A stretch of 64,000 nucleotides of DNA. Origin: Anisakis pegreffii (taxonomy: Eukaryota; Nematoda; Chromadorea; Rhabditida; Anisakidae). Positions 22,365-34,409 of this stretch are shown here, one piece after another; position 1 is the stretch's first letter, and each line of letters opens with the position of its first letter. Both the position numbers and the translations under genes were made by a program. Below the pieces are notes generated by a model, which saw nothing but the letters and a program-made list of their open reading frames with translations, had not been told where the DNA came from and did not search any database. The stretch covers positions 177,909 through 241,908 of the forward strand of contig JAPYMA010002896.1 of assembly GCA_035041965.1 (NCBI GenBank), written 5' to 3'.

Positions 22365-25293
22365 ATGGCTGAATTGGGTGAATGCAGTGGTTTGGGATGG
22401 AACTGCCGTAAGTTTTTCGGGTTTGATTTCTGATTCGCTCAATTCTGCAACAGCTATTATCTGTAAGTACTGAAACGGGGCACATTCACGGCAGCTCGAC
22501 AGAAGTGGAAGTTCCTGATCCATGTCATCCGCTCATCCATGTTTAATAGCGGACCAAATCAAGAGAGTTCAGCTTGGCTGAACTAATGCACTCAAAATAT
22601 AGCATATTTCATTACCATTCTGTTTTCTTGATGAGACATTGGGTCATCATAGCTATTAGAAAGTAATTCACTTCAGCTCGTTCATCTAAAGTGATCTTGT
22701 CAGCTACTTCAGGATTTCCCTTTGAGATCGTTCGTACTTTATCACCAATTAGAAAGTCGACATTCTTTGATCTGTCGTTTGCGAACGTCAGATATTTTCA
22801 GCTGAACTCTACCGTCCAGGAGAAATTGTCAACATCTGCGTTATAATCTTGAGAGCTCTGCTGGCGTTGTTTGTCGTCTATATATCGATTACGAAAGTGA
22901 AATTGGGATTATTGAAATCATATGCACTTCATCTCTACACGGAGTGCATTTTGTGCGATTGTGTTGAGTCAACCATCGAAATATTGGACATCATTTCATG
23001 GTACAATCCACACGTGACGATACAACGGTTATTCTCGTTTCAGTTATCAGATAACAGAGCGTGAAATGAAGTCAACCCCTTTCGTGCAATCCACTTCTAA
23101 TCCATTATCGCTGATTTGTGGGGACTGTGAGTGTTGCCATGCAGTAATTTCTGCCAAATTATAAGGAAGATTTGAATTTTATTGTCATTTTTTAGTTAAC
23201 GTTTTTCCCTCCAGTGAATGCTATTTGAGAATCATTGGTTCGTCTGTCCCTGCGAACTGAATAAAGTGAGCCGGATAGTGTCGCAATGTTTTTTACAGGA
23301 CGGATGCTTTCTTGGTTGTGCTTTCATCAGTGCAGTTGGTGACTTGCTTATCGTTCCGTTTGTTCACTCTTTTCTTCGTTTCGATCTCTTATTTGGCAGT
23401 CAAATCACCAGTTTTCTTCGCAAAATATCTGGACAAACGGTCAGTATCAAATCAAAAACTCATCCATATTGTTGTGGTTAACAAGAAGCGATTCCTACAC
23501 CATAAACGACTGAGCTCTCTGACGTGGACTACCATATACAAATCACAATCCATGATAGACATACGGTGCCTATCGAATTAATGAATCCTTCATAACGTGC
23601 GTGAGAAACCAATATTGCATCAGCTTATCGTTATGCGAGCAATTCTTTTGAAAAGCTGTTAAATCATAACAAACCAAAAAAACAACAAATAATTTTTACT
23701 GACAGCGGTTATGAGCATATAAAAAGCTGTATTAGTACATATGAGAATACTTTGGTAACATAGAATACATTTGATCCCATTCCGGCCTCTAGACTACCGT
23801 ACCTGTGCAAATGGTCGCATTCAATTGGTTTCAGTATTCAAATCTGCGTAATTCTCTAATCTATCGCGAAAAAATTATTCGAGACTACAGTTTGATAATG
23901 AAAAGTCCTGTCATCTTTTGCGACTATTACACCAAGTCTTCATACTGTAACTAGCGGTTCCATTGCAGTTCATGGGTACATCACTGTGTGATCATCCATC
24001 TGATTTGCTTCATTCTCGTTCCTTCGTTGATTGCTGTAACAGAGACGTTGCATCCAGCTCAGCAAGCATTTCCCAATAGTATTTTTACTGGAATGCTCTT
24101 GGTTGTCGTGATATCTACGATTGTTGTCACTATCAAGGTAAGAGCAATTATCTTACATTTTTTCTGTTATTTCTGTGCTCCAAATGCATTCATTCCTACC
24201 AGTTCGTGATTGCAAACTGCTTCAAATTAACTTCGGATCGACGTCACGTCTGCTTACCACTACTATTTCTTCAACGGGCATTTCAGGCAATAATTGCGGT
24301 GCGATCAACCGTGAACGATGCGGCAACTGCCCAAATGATTCAAAACCGTGGACGTCTGATTTCATTCATCGCCTACTGTGTTCCATTGAACATTCTTACT
24401 CTTTTTGTGATAAGTTAGTCGTGTTCAAATTATTATGAATTGCGCTGAACTCATGTTGTATACTTCTGATTGTTGTCAGCATCGAAACACGATATGAATC
24501 GTTTGCTTGTTGCTCAACCACAAACAAGTTCATATTGGAGGTTTATCACTTGTTTATTTCAGCATACATGATATCTAAGGCGTTGGAGAACGTATTTGAT
24601 GCCATTGTACTCGAACAAATTGGCTTTTACGCTGCAGTCGTCGAATTTGAGGTAAATTGACGGAGGTCATGATTAACTCTGGTGGTTTTGTTGTGGAGGC
24701 TGATCTCGAATCTTTCCAGAGTCACAGAGAGGATTTGGATTATAGCGCACCGATTGACGGGCTTTGCCATTCTAAAGAATCAATTGTTCTGAGCATATTT
24801 CGCGATAATTTATTATTTGGACGCATAAAGCAAGAAGTGCGTGCCGAATTATGCTGTTTAGTTTCTGAATCTGCATAGAAAATCACAAAGCAACAAAACC
24901 TGAGCATAATAGAAGGAATGAACAAAGTAACTGTCGGCTTTGATGCAAACTTCCATGTGATAATACTACTGATGACTGTACAATGCTACCGAATCGTCAT
25001 TTCGCCAGTTTCGAAACAGCGATTCCGCAACTTTGGTATGTAGCGATAGTGCCCATCTTTGGATTATGATATATTAAGAATTCGTTGCACGGTAGCAGTA
25101 CTTGTTGTAGCGCGCAATTGAGGAAGATTCATTTTATTTGCGTTCAGCAAAAAGAGACAGGTCAAGTATTTGAATGTAAAATGACATAATGTAATTTCAG
25201 TTCAGAACAATAGTGGTCAGCATTTGCATCCTTTCCGCGTTGCCGTGTTATCGCAGGGCTGTTCGTGATATCTTCAAATGTTCCGGTCGTTGA
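22365..25293 (+). CDS. Serpentine 7TM chemoreceptor-like GPCR, gene 1
   Basis: Nematode-style seven-transmembrane receptor of about 307 aa in seven exons: 22365-22407, 22802-23013, 23336-23439, 23969-24137, 24287-24417, 24480-24651, 25201-25293. Every junction is phase-compatible. The start MAELGECSGLGWNC lies in exon 1. TM1 is NICVIILRALLALFVVYISI, followed by hydrophobic segments around YTECILCDC, RLFTLFFVSISYLAV, CVIIHLICFILVPSLIAV, GMLLVVVISTIVVTI, SFIAYCVPLNILTLFVI and the YHLFISAYMI to TIVVSICILSALP region. The tail is CYRRAVRDIFKC. The donor after exon 5 is GTCGTG (weak), and the end of exon 2 is my least certain boundary. I assign it to the serpentine superfamily by layout and cannot name a subfamily or ligand. 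Its intact frame and a paralogue with the same intron positions argue that both genes are functional. Confidence 0.78.
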
Positions 25294-25794
25294 CAAGCTC
25301 GATTGAGAAGCTCTTTTTAGCTGTTCTTTACAGTGACCACCTGAGTTGATCACAATTGCATTGCACCGAACACCTTCAAGTTTTGAACATTGAAACGAAC
25401 GCAATCAAATCTTTTCAATACATTTCTTCTCTATTCATCAGTCTGTACATTTCGTTAGATATCATGGTCACAGCCTTCAAACTAACGCTCTTCTTAGGTT
25501 TGCCGAGATACACTGCGACTTTTTTACACCATCGGATTCCCCAGATTGTCTAATTCCAGAAAGATATGTATGTTGCTGAGCGATTTTGATTAGTTTCAAA
25601 CAACTGGTTGAGTTTCTGAACGTATAAAGTAAAGATGAGCTATCGTGGCGCCGTCCATTGCAATGCACTGTATCAGTAAGGATCAACGTATTGTCAGCAT
25701 GTAATATCATTAGTACCATCATCAAACGTAAACTCTCTTCAAGGTGAAATCAACATTCGAATAAATTCACCACGTACACATGCACTCCTTACAG

Positions 25795-25947
25795 CATTTG
25801 AATGTTTCGATTCGGAATGCAAAAATTCTTTCGGTTCTCTTCATGGATGTATTCCGAGAGCACAAAAGCGAGCGTGAAACAACAGCGTCTGATGATGCTG
25901 ATTTTCTGCATGCAGTACTCATAAACAGATTCGGTTTTAAGTCATAA
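25795..25947 (+). CDS. Exon-like open frame at the end of unit B (alternative or orphan terminal exon)
   Basis: Behind a good 3' splice site (CTCCTTACAG) lies an open frame of 50 codons to TAA containing SIRNAKILSVLFMDVF and TTASDDADFLHAVL. The deleted unit A (21672-21793) preserves the corresponding frame with conservative changes (IRNARIPSVLIIDAF, DADFLHV), which suggests former coding. It could be an alternative 3' exon of receptor gene 1 or the remnant of another gene. No homologue recognised. Confidence 0.3.
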   Translation, partial: HLNVSIRNAKILSVLFMDVFREHKSERETTASDDADFLHAVLINRFGFKS

Positions 25948-26790
25948 GTTGAAGAAGATGACCATATATAAGAAATGAACCACCATCGTAAGCCTGACAG
26001 CTTTTACGGGCAGTTGCATGCAACTGCATATGGTCAAACGAAAGCGAAAGACTGCTGCCAATTTGGAAAACGGGTGTATTGGCTGGAGTGCAGTTCCAGC
26101 AGCACACATCATAACTTCCACTTATGCGATAGCAGTTCGGAAAGGCAGTAATGGTGGCAATTGTAATAATTGCTTCATTTAATTTGGAGTTAAACTGCTG
26201 AAAGAAGCATTCAACTGCTGCTTAATTACCCATTCTCGTATAAATCGAGATTAATGAGATACGTGAACATTTGCAAACGTGGAATAAGCGAACTGTCTGA
26301 CACTGTTGACAAAATAGTTCAGCTCCCTTAAAAGAGATGCAATCCATGGCATTAAAAAGAATCTATGCTTTTGAGAGACTGTGGTATCTAGTTGATCGTA
26401 TTTGTGATGAGTGCGTGGGTAACTGTTGAATTCATTTTGTGATTATCGTATAGCAGTCAACTTATTACCTTGTTGAATCGATCAAGAAAAGTTCGAACGA
26501 ATTATACAATTTCGTCATTTTTGTTTTTTAGTCACTGTTTTTATCATTAGCTCGCTAATGCAAAAGTTTATCGTCCGATTGCCATATGTCAAGGAATTTT
26601 TGTGAAAGAGAATCACTTTCAGTTCATTTGGTGTCACCGACAATTTTTAGTACAAATCAATAGATGACAACTGAAATTCACCCAATGGCTAGGCAATGGG
26701 GTGGTTTGCACATTCGATCATTATCGGCTGAATGCCTGAAGAGAATCAATCTCTAACAAAACCTTCAAAAGTGACATGTGACATAACGAC

Positions 26791-29700
26791 CATGCTCGGT
26801 TTTTAAATCGTTCGTCTCTTCATGTAATGAGAGACAAAAAGCGCAAATGTAACATAAGGAAATGTTCGGTAACATAATACACTCACCGCGGATGGTCTCA
26901 CAGACCAAAACACTTACAGGTCGCTAAGAAGCACCAGCGAATACTGTATAATCATCAGGCCCCCATCCACTGATCGTTAAATATTGTGTGTTGACAATTC
27001 CTTCTGATAGTTTTAAATCAATTCAATGAGTGATGCGAATCAATTTTCCAATGGAGATACGAAAAAAGAATTCAGCTGCGAAATGGTCGAAAAAAACTTT
27101 GAGTGTATTAGCTAATGATGACTTAGGAATTTCACGCGTATGACATCGCTATGCACCAATAAACTTTTTAATTGGACATCGTTAATGGATCGAAGGATCT
27201 TGTTCAATTGTGCGGTTACCATAGAAATGCAGTGCAATTGTGGGCATAACCCCAAACTCTACAGATTCATTTTGAGTCCGCCTTATAGTTTTCGACCTGA
27301 TTGGAACGATACGGCAAGTTCCAAAACTAGAACGAATGGCTGAATTGGGTGAATGTAGTGGTTTGGGATGGAACTGCCGTAAGTTTTTTGGGTTTGATTT
27401 CTGATTCGCTCAATTCTGCAACAGCTATTATCTGTAAGTACTGAAACGGGGCACATTCACGGCAGATCGACAGAAGTGGAAGTTCCTGATCCATGTCATC
27501 CGCTCATCCATGTTTAATAGCGGACCAAATCAAGAGAGTTCAGCTTGGCTGAATTAATGCACTCAAAATATAGCATATTTCATTACCATTCTGTTTTCTT
27601 GATGAGACATTGGGTCATCATAGCTATTAGAAAGTAATTCACTTCAGCTCGTTCATCTAAAGTGATCTTGTCAGCTACTTCAGGATTTCCCTTTGAGATC
27701 GTTCGTACTTTATCACCAATTAGAAAGTCGACATTCTTTGATCTGTCGTTTGCGAACGTCAGATATTTTCAGCTGAACTCTACCGTCCAGGAGAAATTGT
27801 CAACATCTGCGTTATAATCTTGAGAGCTCTGCTGGCGTTGTTTGTCGTCTATATATCGATTACGAAAATAAAAGAGGAATTATTCAAAGAATATACCCTT
27901 CATCTTTACACGGAGTGCATTTTGTGCGATTGCGTACTGTCAGCCAACGAAGCACTGGTGATTATTTCATGGTACAATCCATACGTGACGATACAACGGT
28001 TATTCTCGTTTCAGTTATTATATAACAGAGCGTGAAATGAAACCAACGCCATTCGAACTTTCCACTTCGAATCCAATTCCCAAGTAAATATCGCTGGTTT
28101 TTTACGGACTGTGAACACTGCCACCCAGTAGTTACTGCCAAATTGTACGGAAAATTCGAATTCTACTGTCATTTTTTAACTAACGTTTCTCCTCCTTCCA
28201 TTGACTGCTATTCAAGAATCATAGGTTCCTCTGTCCCTTTGCCCTCAATAAAATGATGAATGTGACGTTTGGGTCGGGGGAGTGTAATGTTCTATACAGG
28301 AGCGAAGCTTTTGCGGTTGTGTGTGCATCGATACAGTCGGCGGCTGGCATATCGTTCCGTTTATTCACTCTTTTCTTCGTTTCGATCTCTTATTTGGCAG
28401 TCAAATCACCAGTTTTCTTCGCAAAATATCTGGACAAACGGTCAGTTTCAAATCGAGAACTCATCCATATTATTGTGGTTAACAAAAAGTAATTCCCACA
28501 CTACAAGTGACCAAGCCCCCTAACGTGACCTACCGTATGCAATGTATATTATTGGAAACACTGCTCCGCATGTCACGCTCAACCTGTCTATGAATGACAA
28601 AAGGTACTCATCGAATGAATGTATGAGTCCCTCATAGTGTGACAAACCAATGTCGCATCAATTTATAGTTATATGAGCAATTACTTAGAAAAATCGTTCA
28701 ACTGTATCAAACCAAAAGTCAAAAATATTATTTAACATAGCAATTACAAGTTCAGAGTGCATATGAGAGCACATTTGTAACACAAAAATTAAAAACTTAA
28801 ATGAAGGCAGTGTAAACATGAAGGACGACACGCGGGATCCGCGTCATTCACAAATCTATCACTAAGAAATCATCCAGAACTATATTTCCAGAATGAATAA
28901 ATTTTGTCATCTTTTGCGACTATTATATCAGATCATTGTAATTTCAAATAGCGCTTCCATTGCAGTTCTTGGGTACCACACTGCCTAATCATCCATCTGT
29001 TTTGCTTCACTCTCGGTCCTTTGGTGATGATTGCAATATTCACCTTGCCTGAGTATCATAGAGTATTTGCCGACATAGCAGCAGATGTTTTTATTGGGAC
29101 ACTCTTTGTTGTCGTGATATCTACGATTATTGTCACCATCAAGGTAAGAGCAATTATCTTAGATTTTCATTGCCCGAGTTTCACTGCATTTTTCTGCTAT
29201 TTCTGTTTTCCAATGCATTCATTCATAGTAGTTGATCATCACAAGCTATTTCAACTTAACATCGGATCAACGCTATGTCTGCTTGCCAAAATCATTTCTT
29301 CGAAGAGCATTTTAGGCCATAAGTGCAGTGCGATCAACCATAAGCGATGCGGCAACTAACCAAATGATTCGAAACCGTGGACGTTTGATTTCATTCATCT
29401 TCTACTGCGTTCCACTTAACATTCTCACTTTTCTCATAATGAGTTAGTTGTGCTCATATTATTATGTATGCACTGCAATCCTTTGTCATGTATTTCTGGT
29501 CCTTATCAGCATCGAAACACAATACGAATGTTCTGTTCGTTGCTCAATCGCAAACAAATTCATGTCAGAAATTCATCAGCTGATTATTTTAGCATTCACG
29601 ATATGTGCGGCATTGCGCGGTGCATTCAATACCACTGCGCTAGAACGAATTGGCCATTACATTGCAGCCGTCGAATTTCAGGTAAATTCACGGAGGTCAT

Positions 29701-30350
29701 GATTACCTCTGGTGGTTTTGTTGTGAAGGCTAATCTCGAACCTTCCCAGAGTCACATAAAGAAATTGGATAATAGCGTACTGATTGATGTTCTTTGTCAT
29801 TCTCTGCAACGTTCCGATACTCCAATGAAGGCGTTGTTGCGGGCATATTTCTCGATAATTCATTATTTGGTCTAAAAGTGTAATAAGTGAGCGCCAAATA
29901 ATCGAATCTGCACAGAAGGTCAAGACCAGAGTACAGAATGGACAGATTAATTTTGAGCTTGAATGCAAATCTCCTCAAAATAATAATATAGTGAGATTTC
30001 ATGGCACAATACCAATGCTTGTTGCAACTCGTAGATGAAGAGGAGCTATTTTGTTTCCTTTGAGCAGAAACAAACAGCACAGGTATTTGAATGTAAAAAC
30101 CATAATGTTTGATCACAGATTTCAGTTCAGAACGATTGTGATCAGCATTTGCACGATTTCCGCGTTGCCGTGTTATCGCAAGGCCGTTCGTGATATCTTC
30201 AAATGTTCCAGTCATTGACTAGATCACTCTGCTCGAAATAAAATCTCTTTTGGTTGTTCTTCATGGTGATCGGTATTGCACCTAACTTGATTACAATTGC
30301 ATTGCATCACATTTCGAACATTTAAGCGATCGCTATCAAATCTTGGTCGG
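26791..30350 (+). repeat. ~5-kb tandem unit C carrying receptor gene 2
   Basis: Third unit of the array. It begins at the same CATGCTCGGTTTTTAAATCG boundary and loses similarity to unit B shortly after the receptor stop codon, at about 30,350. Confidence 0.75.
27336..30218 (+). CDS. Serpentine 7TM chemoreceptor-like GPCR, gene 2
   Basis: Paralogue of the receptor at 22365-25293, about 310 aa. Exons: 27336-27378, 27773-27984, 28337-28440, 28966-29143, 29316-29446, 29510-29681, 30126-30218. Exon lengths equal those of gene 1 except exon 4, which is three codons longer. Exon 1 and the TM1 part of exon 2 encode the same residues as gene 1; from ISITKIKEELFKEY onward the two diverge, with conserved landmarks YTECILCDC, RLFTLFFVSISYLAV, VVVISTIIVTIK, YCVPLNILT, and the tail ALPCYRKAVRDIFKC. 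All frames are open, so it looks functional. The ends of exons 2 and 5 carry the same uncertainty as in gene 1. Confidence 0.78.
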
Positions 30351-31640
30351 TGTCACTTCATCTCTCACCATTCTGCTAATGAAATATCAGCAATGCACGC
30401 ATTGCTACAGAGCAGATCTGAAGCTATCGATATTTGCTTATTCGCTCATAAAATAACAGCTGCATGAAATATTACTTTGTCGACCCCCTCAATTACCCTC
30501 CTGACATTCCCAAATTACCTCTCAACGAGTAATTTAACGCCTATGAGAACCGCTGGTTTACAATCATACGAGGCTGATAAACTTCTATAATTGGAACACA
30601 AGAAGTATGTTTTGTTCAATCAGAAGATATTCATCGCAAGATACAATGATTCCTAGATTTAGGATAGGATTTTGCAGTGCAAAAAACTTCTTTCCTTAAA
30701 TCTTGTTGATTAACAATAGAGGATTCACAGAATCCAACGAACTGATTGGTATTCGTTTGAATTTCATTACACCATTCTCGGCATTCAGTGAACTAATGTT
30801 GAGATAACGTTATGCACCAAATCTAACAACGATGAATTCTTAGACGACACACAACGCTATATGATTGTGTTACTTCAAAACGGTTGTATTTACATCCATC
30901 CAAAAAGTTTCAACAATGGACACCGTCGCAAAATATCTCAATTCTACTTTTACCAATTCAAAAATTCAAAGCGAATGCAATTGGAGAGAAAGAAAGCGAG
31001 TTAATAGCGTCGCTGAATGAAATGAATATCGTTGATAGAGTCATCTAATAGCTTACTGAATAATGAACTACATAAAAAAGTATAAGAGACATAATTCGAT
31101 TGAAGATTATAATTACTGAGCGAGTTCAGTCGAAATAAATACGGTCATCGCAATTAACAATATCATTTATAATTGACATCGTTTCTGTCCAAACTGCTAC
31201 CATTTTAAACAATTTTCCGTTTGCGTTACGACGGCTGTTTCAATTTCAAATGAATATTCCGCGAGAGAACTAATCAGAAAATCAACAAGTTCGCGATGAA
31301 TTCTTGAAATCATCATATTCAGCATTTCAGTTGATGAAGATGCACGCTATTCACTTCAGTTGATTATCATTTCATTAATCTGCGTATATAGTTGTTGTCT
31401 ATTGCTTGTCGCTGTCCTGCCTAGTTAGTCGTCGTATTTATCTCGTTGTGCATTTGGCGATGACCGTTGCTGAATTATTATCAGGGCGAGATGCATCAAG
31501 CACTATGGGCTTGCTTTTCGCATCTATATCATTGCGAATCACTCAATGTAGTAGTAAGGAAAAGTGACCTTTTCGCCGAAACAACTCCATCTTAATTATG
31601 ATTGAGCAATATTTATTGCCAATTTTCAGGGTTATTCGGT
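30351..31640. other. Intergenic; nothing firm
   Basis: Region between the receptor array and the neuropeptide gene, probably including the promoter of the latter. A short plus-strand frame at about 31,461 (MTVAELLSGRDASS...) sits in ordinary sequence without clear splice sites. Confidence 0.4.
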
Positions 31641-31651
31641 GACGAATTCGG

Positions 31652-33421
31652 ATGAATGAAATGATTTCAGTGAGCTTTATTATTACACTGTTGCTTATCG
31701 TCGGTGTTTATAGCGATACTCGAGAGGTGAGAAGTTGAGAATAAATTCTTTCTTCGAACTCTTAGAACTGCCGAATTTTTGAAATCTTTTAACGCTAGAA
31801 ACCAAACGATCGGAATACGGACTATTTTCTAGTTTGCATCCAGATAGGAAATCTCTCTCATTTTTCAAGATCTCCGATTTTTCGCCTTTTCCGTTTTTCG
31901 ACACAAATACGAAACGTTTGTGAGGAATAATACTCTTTCCACTGCTTTTTTTTTTCATTTCGGAAAATCAGCATACTTGCGCTGTGATCGTCTATAGTGA
32001 TGTGTTTTTTGAAGGATGGAATGATTGCGATTTTGCCGACACGTTCACAACGGATTGCTTATGAGCCATCAGATATCATTCCCCGATTCGGAAAACGGTC
32101 AACTTTTTCATTGGTTTGACTTAGTCGATTCTGCGAAACAATCGAGAATTGTTCCCGATATCCCCATTCAGCAGATCTTTTTGATGAGCAAACACCATTC
32201 GAGAATATTTTTTTGAACCAACGATTCTCTGAAGTTGACGTGTGCTCGTCAAAAAGATGCCGAAGTCTCAAAGATTCTCTCTCCCATCTACTGTGAACTC
32301 AGTTATTCACTGTACGCACATTTATATAGGTAGACTCATTCGTTTTCGATGGAAGAGTTTTTAATGACGATGAGAAATGAAGTGACAGAAGTAATGATTA
32401 TCTAACAGAGATAGGTAAGAGATAGATCGAAGAACGAGTCTGTTCACGATGTTTGTTGGTGAATACTGCTAAATAAGTTGAAAATTTTTGCGCTGATATC
32501 TTTCTGAGAACTCTTGATATATTGAACATGTTTTGTCCCATTTCCTTCATTTATTCACTGTTCTTTAGAGAAACGAAATATCCAAGAGCACAATCAGCCG
32601 CTTTCATTCAAAAGTATCATTTGGCGTCGAGCAAGAACCCTTTAAAATGAAATCAAAAGAATAGAAGTTTCGGCCTTTAATGGTTACCGTTCGATGAGTG
32701 CAGCTAAACGTGAGGTAATAATGTAAGGCAGTCAACATGTTATGCATATTTACAGTTCGTGGAGTCTGAGAGATAGTTCGAAGCGACGAATCAATATGAA
32801 CGATATTCCATTAAGATTTGGTAAACGAGTCGTTTATGCAATTGATCCAGCAAGTTTGAATCTGAGGTTAGTAAACGACATTTGATAAAAATGGACGTTG
32901 TTGAGGTGAAACTGATGTGAAATGCCAATTCGCACAAAAATATGACTTGTTAGCATACAACCGCTTCGAAGTCTTCTCACCTCTTCAACTATCACCGTTT
33001 GCGAATTTTATTTGAAAAACCGAAAATTTTGACCCTGATTTCTCACATCTACCTGGCTGGCAGATGAATATTAGATGAAAGCCGTTTGTTCATTCTCCGC
33101 AGAACAGTGAATACGATAAATGAACTCAGAATATGGTTGATGTTAGGAAATTATTCATTTTGAACAAGAAAAGTTTTATTTCATCCCGCTTAGAGAACTG
33201 CTTATTGCACTATGTCATTGAATCGATGAATCGCCAGCGACAAGCAGAGATCAGGAACAGATCAACTGATGCAACGTTATCGAAGCAGATGTATTTCAAT
33301 CGCATTCATCCCAAAAAGATAATTTAGATTTGGCAAGCGTTCTTCATCTTCAAATCATCGCAATATGTTGAGAAGCTTCTTGAACCCCACTCATCTGTCA
33401 CTTCGATTCGGCAAAAAATGA
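31652..33421 (+). CDS. FMRFamide-like (RFamide) neuropeptide precursor, complete, 4 exons
   Basis: Secreted prepropeptide of 120 aa. Exons: 31652-31726, 32015-32097, 32756-32866, 33328-33421; phases 0, 2, 2 all join. Exon 1 is a signal peptide (MNEMISVSFIITLLLIVGVYS). The precursor then holds four RFG units each followed by a basic pair: IAYEPSDIIPRFG-KR, RINMNDIPLRFG-KR (preceded by SSKR), VVYAIDPASLNLRFG-KR and, at the very C-terminus, NPTHLSLRFG-KK-stop. Two RFG-KR junctions are interrupted by introns (FGK|R and LNLR|FGKR), which is why short frames hide them. In this family prohormone convertase cuts at KR and the Gly becomes the C-terminal amide. PLRFG endings occur in C. elegans FLP-15 and FLP-21, but the peptides as a set match no FLP I recall, so no symbol is given. 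A poly(A) signal AATAAA lies at 33465-33470. Confidence 0.88.
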
Positions 33422-33464
33422 CCAACAAAGCATCCTGTGTTATTTTGTGACTGTGTATGATTTC

Positions 33465-33470
33465 AATAAA
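33465..33470 (+). terminator. Poly(A) signal of the RFamide gene
   Basis: AATAAA 44 bp after the stop codon, in a T-rich 3' context. Confidence 0.6.
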
Positions 33471-34257
33471 TATTTTCGAATTCACCATATTATTCCGTCG
33501 CTTTGCTACAAAAAAAAGTCTTATAGTTAATGTCTCTGATCCACAGAATTTTTTGCAACTATTTTTTATAGCTACTTAATAGTTAGTAATGGTACGTATT
33601 ACTGGTCAGGTTAAACGAAGAAATAAGATGAGGAAGTTCGTCGAAAATTTGACGTGTCTAATTTGAAATGTTAACTGATCACAGCTACACTTTTCCATAT
33701 AGAACACTACTAGTCGGCAGATAATTATCGAAATAGAAAATGATGAACTTCGCGAACTCATTAAATATTCAATGTTATTATGGAAGTTTCGTTAATTTTC
33801 TATCATTCCGTTTGAGTAGCTGAACACATTTAGCGAGCAAAATAAATGAATTAGAACGATGTGGATGAAACCGAGTAATAATTTATTACATAATGATGAT
33901 GTTTTAACATCGAAAGTTGAAACTGAAAATTTGCTTTGAATTGAACGATACGAGCAAACCAATGAACAAAAATGACATCTGCATACACTTACAAAGGAAT
34001 GTCATCGAAACGAAACACAAACACAGAGTAAATGATCGCGAATCTATTGAGAGATTGTGACAGACTCTTTACAATGCTTTCAAGCAACAATGCACGAACA
34101 CATTCAAGATAATACATAACACATGATGAAAATGATCCGAAAATAGACGAATTCTAAAGTTAGCAATAGAGGAGAATTATTAATAAGTATTTTGATTCGC
34201 ATACCCGCAAAAAATTCAACGAATCCGCTCAATTCATTTGTTTTTTTGCCTTCCTAG

Positions 34258-34401
34258 CTGATGGTTGATGGTCTAACTTCATTGATCGTTGCCAAAGACT
34301 GGAATTGTCCTTGTGGTGAAATATTTTCAAAGAATGCTCGTCAAAAAGCTATGAAAATAGCGTTCGAGTGGTACTACTCGCAATATTCTACGTTGAATTA
34401 G
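34258..34401 (+). CDS. Candidate terminal exon of an unrecognised gene
   Basis: A strong polypyrimidine 3' splice site (TTTTTTTGCCTTCCTAG) is followed by 47 codons, then TAG, with AATAAA starting two bases after the stop (34403-34408). The frame contains MVDGLTSLIVAKDWNCPCGE and ends FEWYYSQYSTLN. Splice site, open frame and poly(A) signal together suggest a real last exon, but I found no upstream exon in phase: the third RFamide exon ends in phase 2 and cannot join. Function unknown. Confidence 0.35.
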   Translation: MMVDGLTSLIVAKDWNCPCGEIFSKNARQKAMKIAFEWYYSQYSTLN

Positions 34402-34409
34402 AATAAATA

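Larger units (their letters stand above)
21793..26790 (+). repeat. ~5-kb tandem unit B carrying receptor gene 1
   Basis: Direct tandem duplication; 21793 aligns with 26791 and all receptor exons align at an offset of about 4.97-5.0 kb. Divergence is uneven: nearly identical from about 22205 to 22897 and much more diverged elsewhere, including introns and the distal exons. Confidence 0.8.

Noticed and set aside
30351..31640. CRISPR array, operon or bacterial features anywhere in the window
   Set aside because: Spliced genes, poly(A) signals and repeat content are eukaryotic; no regularly spaced direct repeats with unique spacers were seen.
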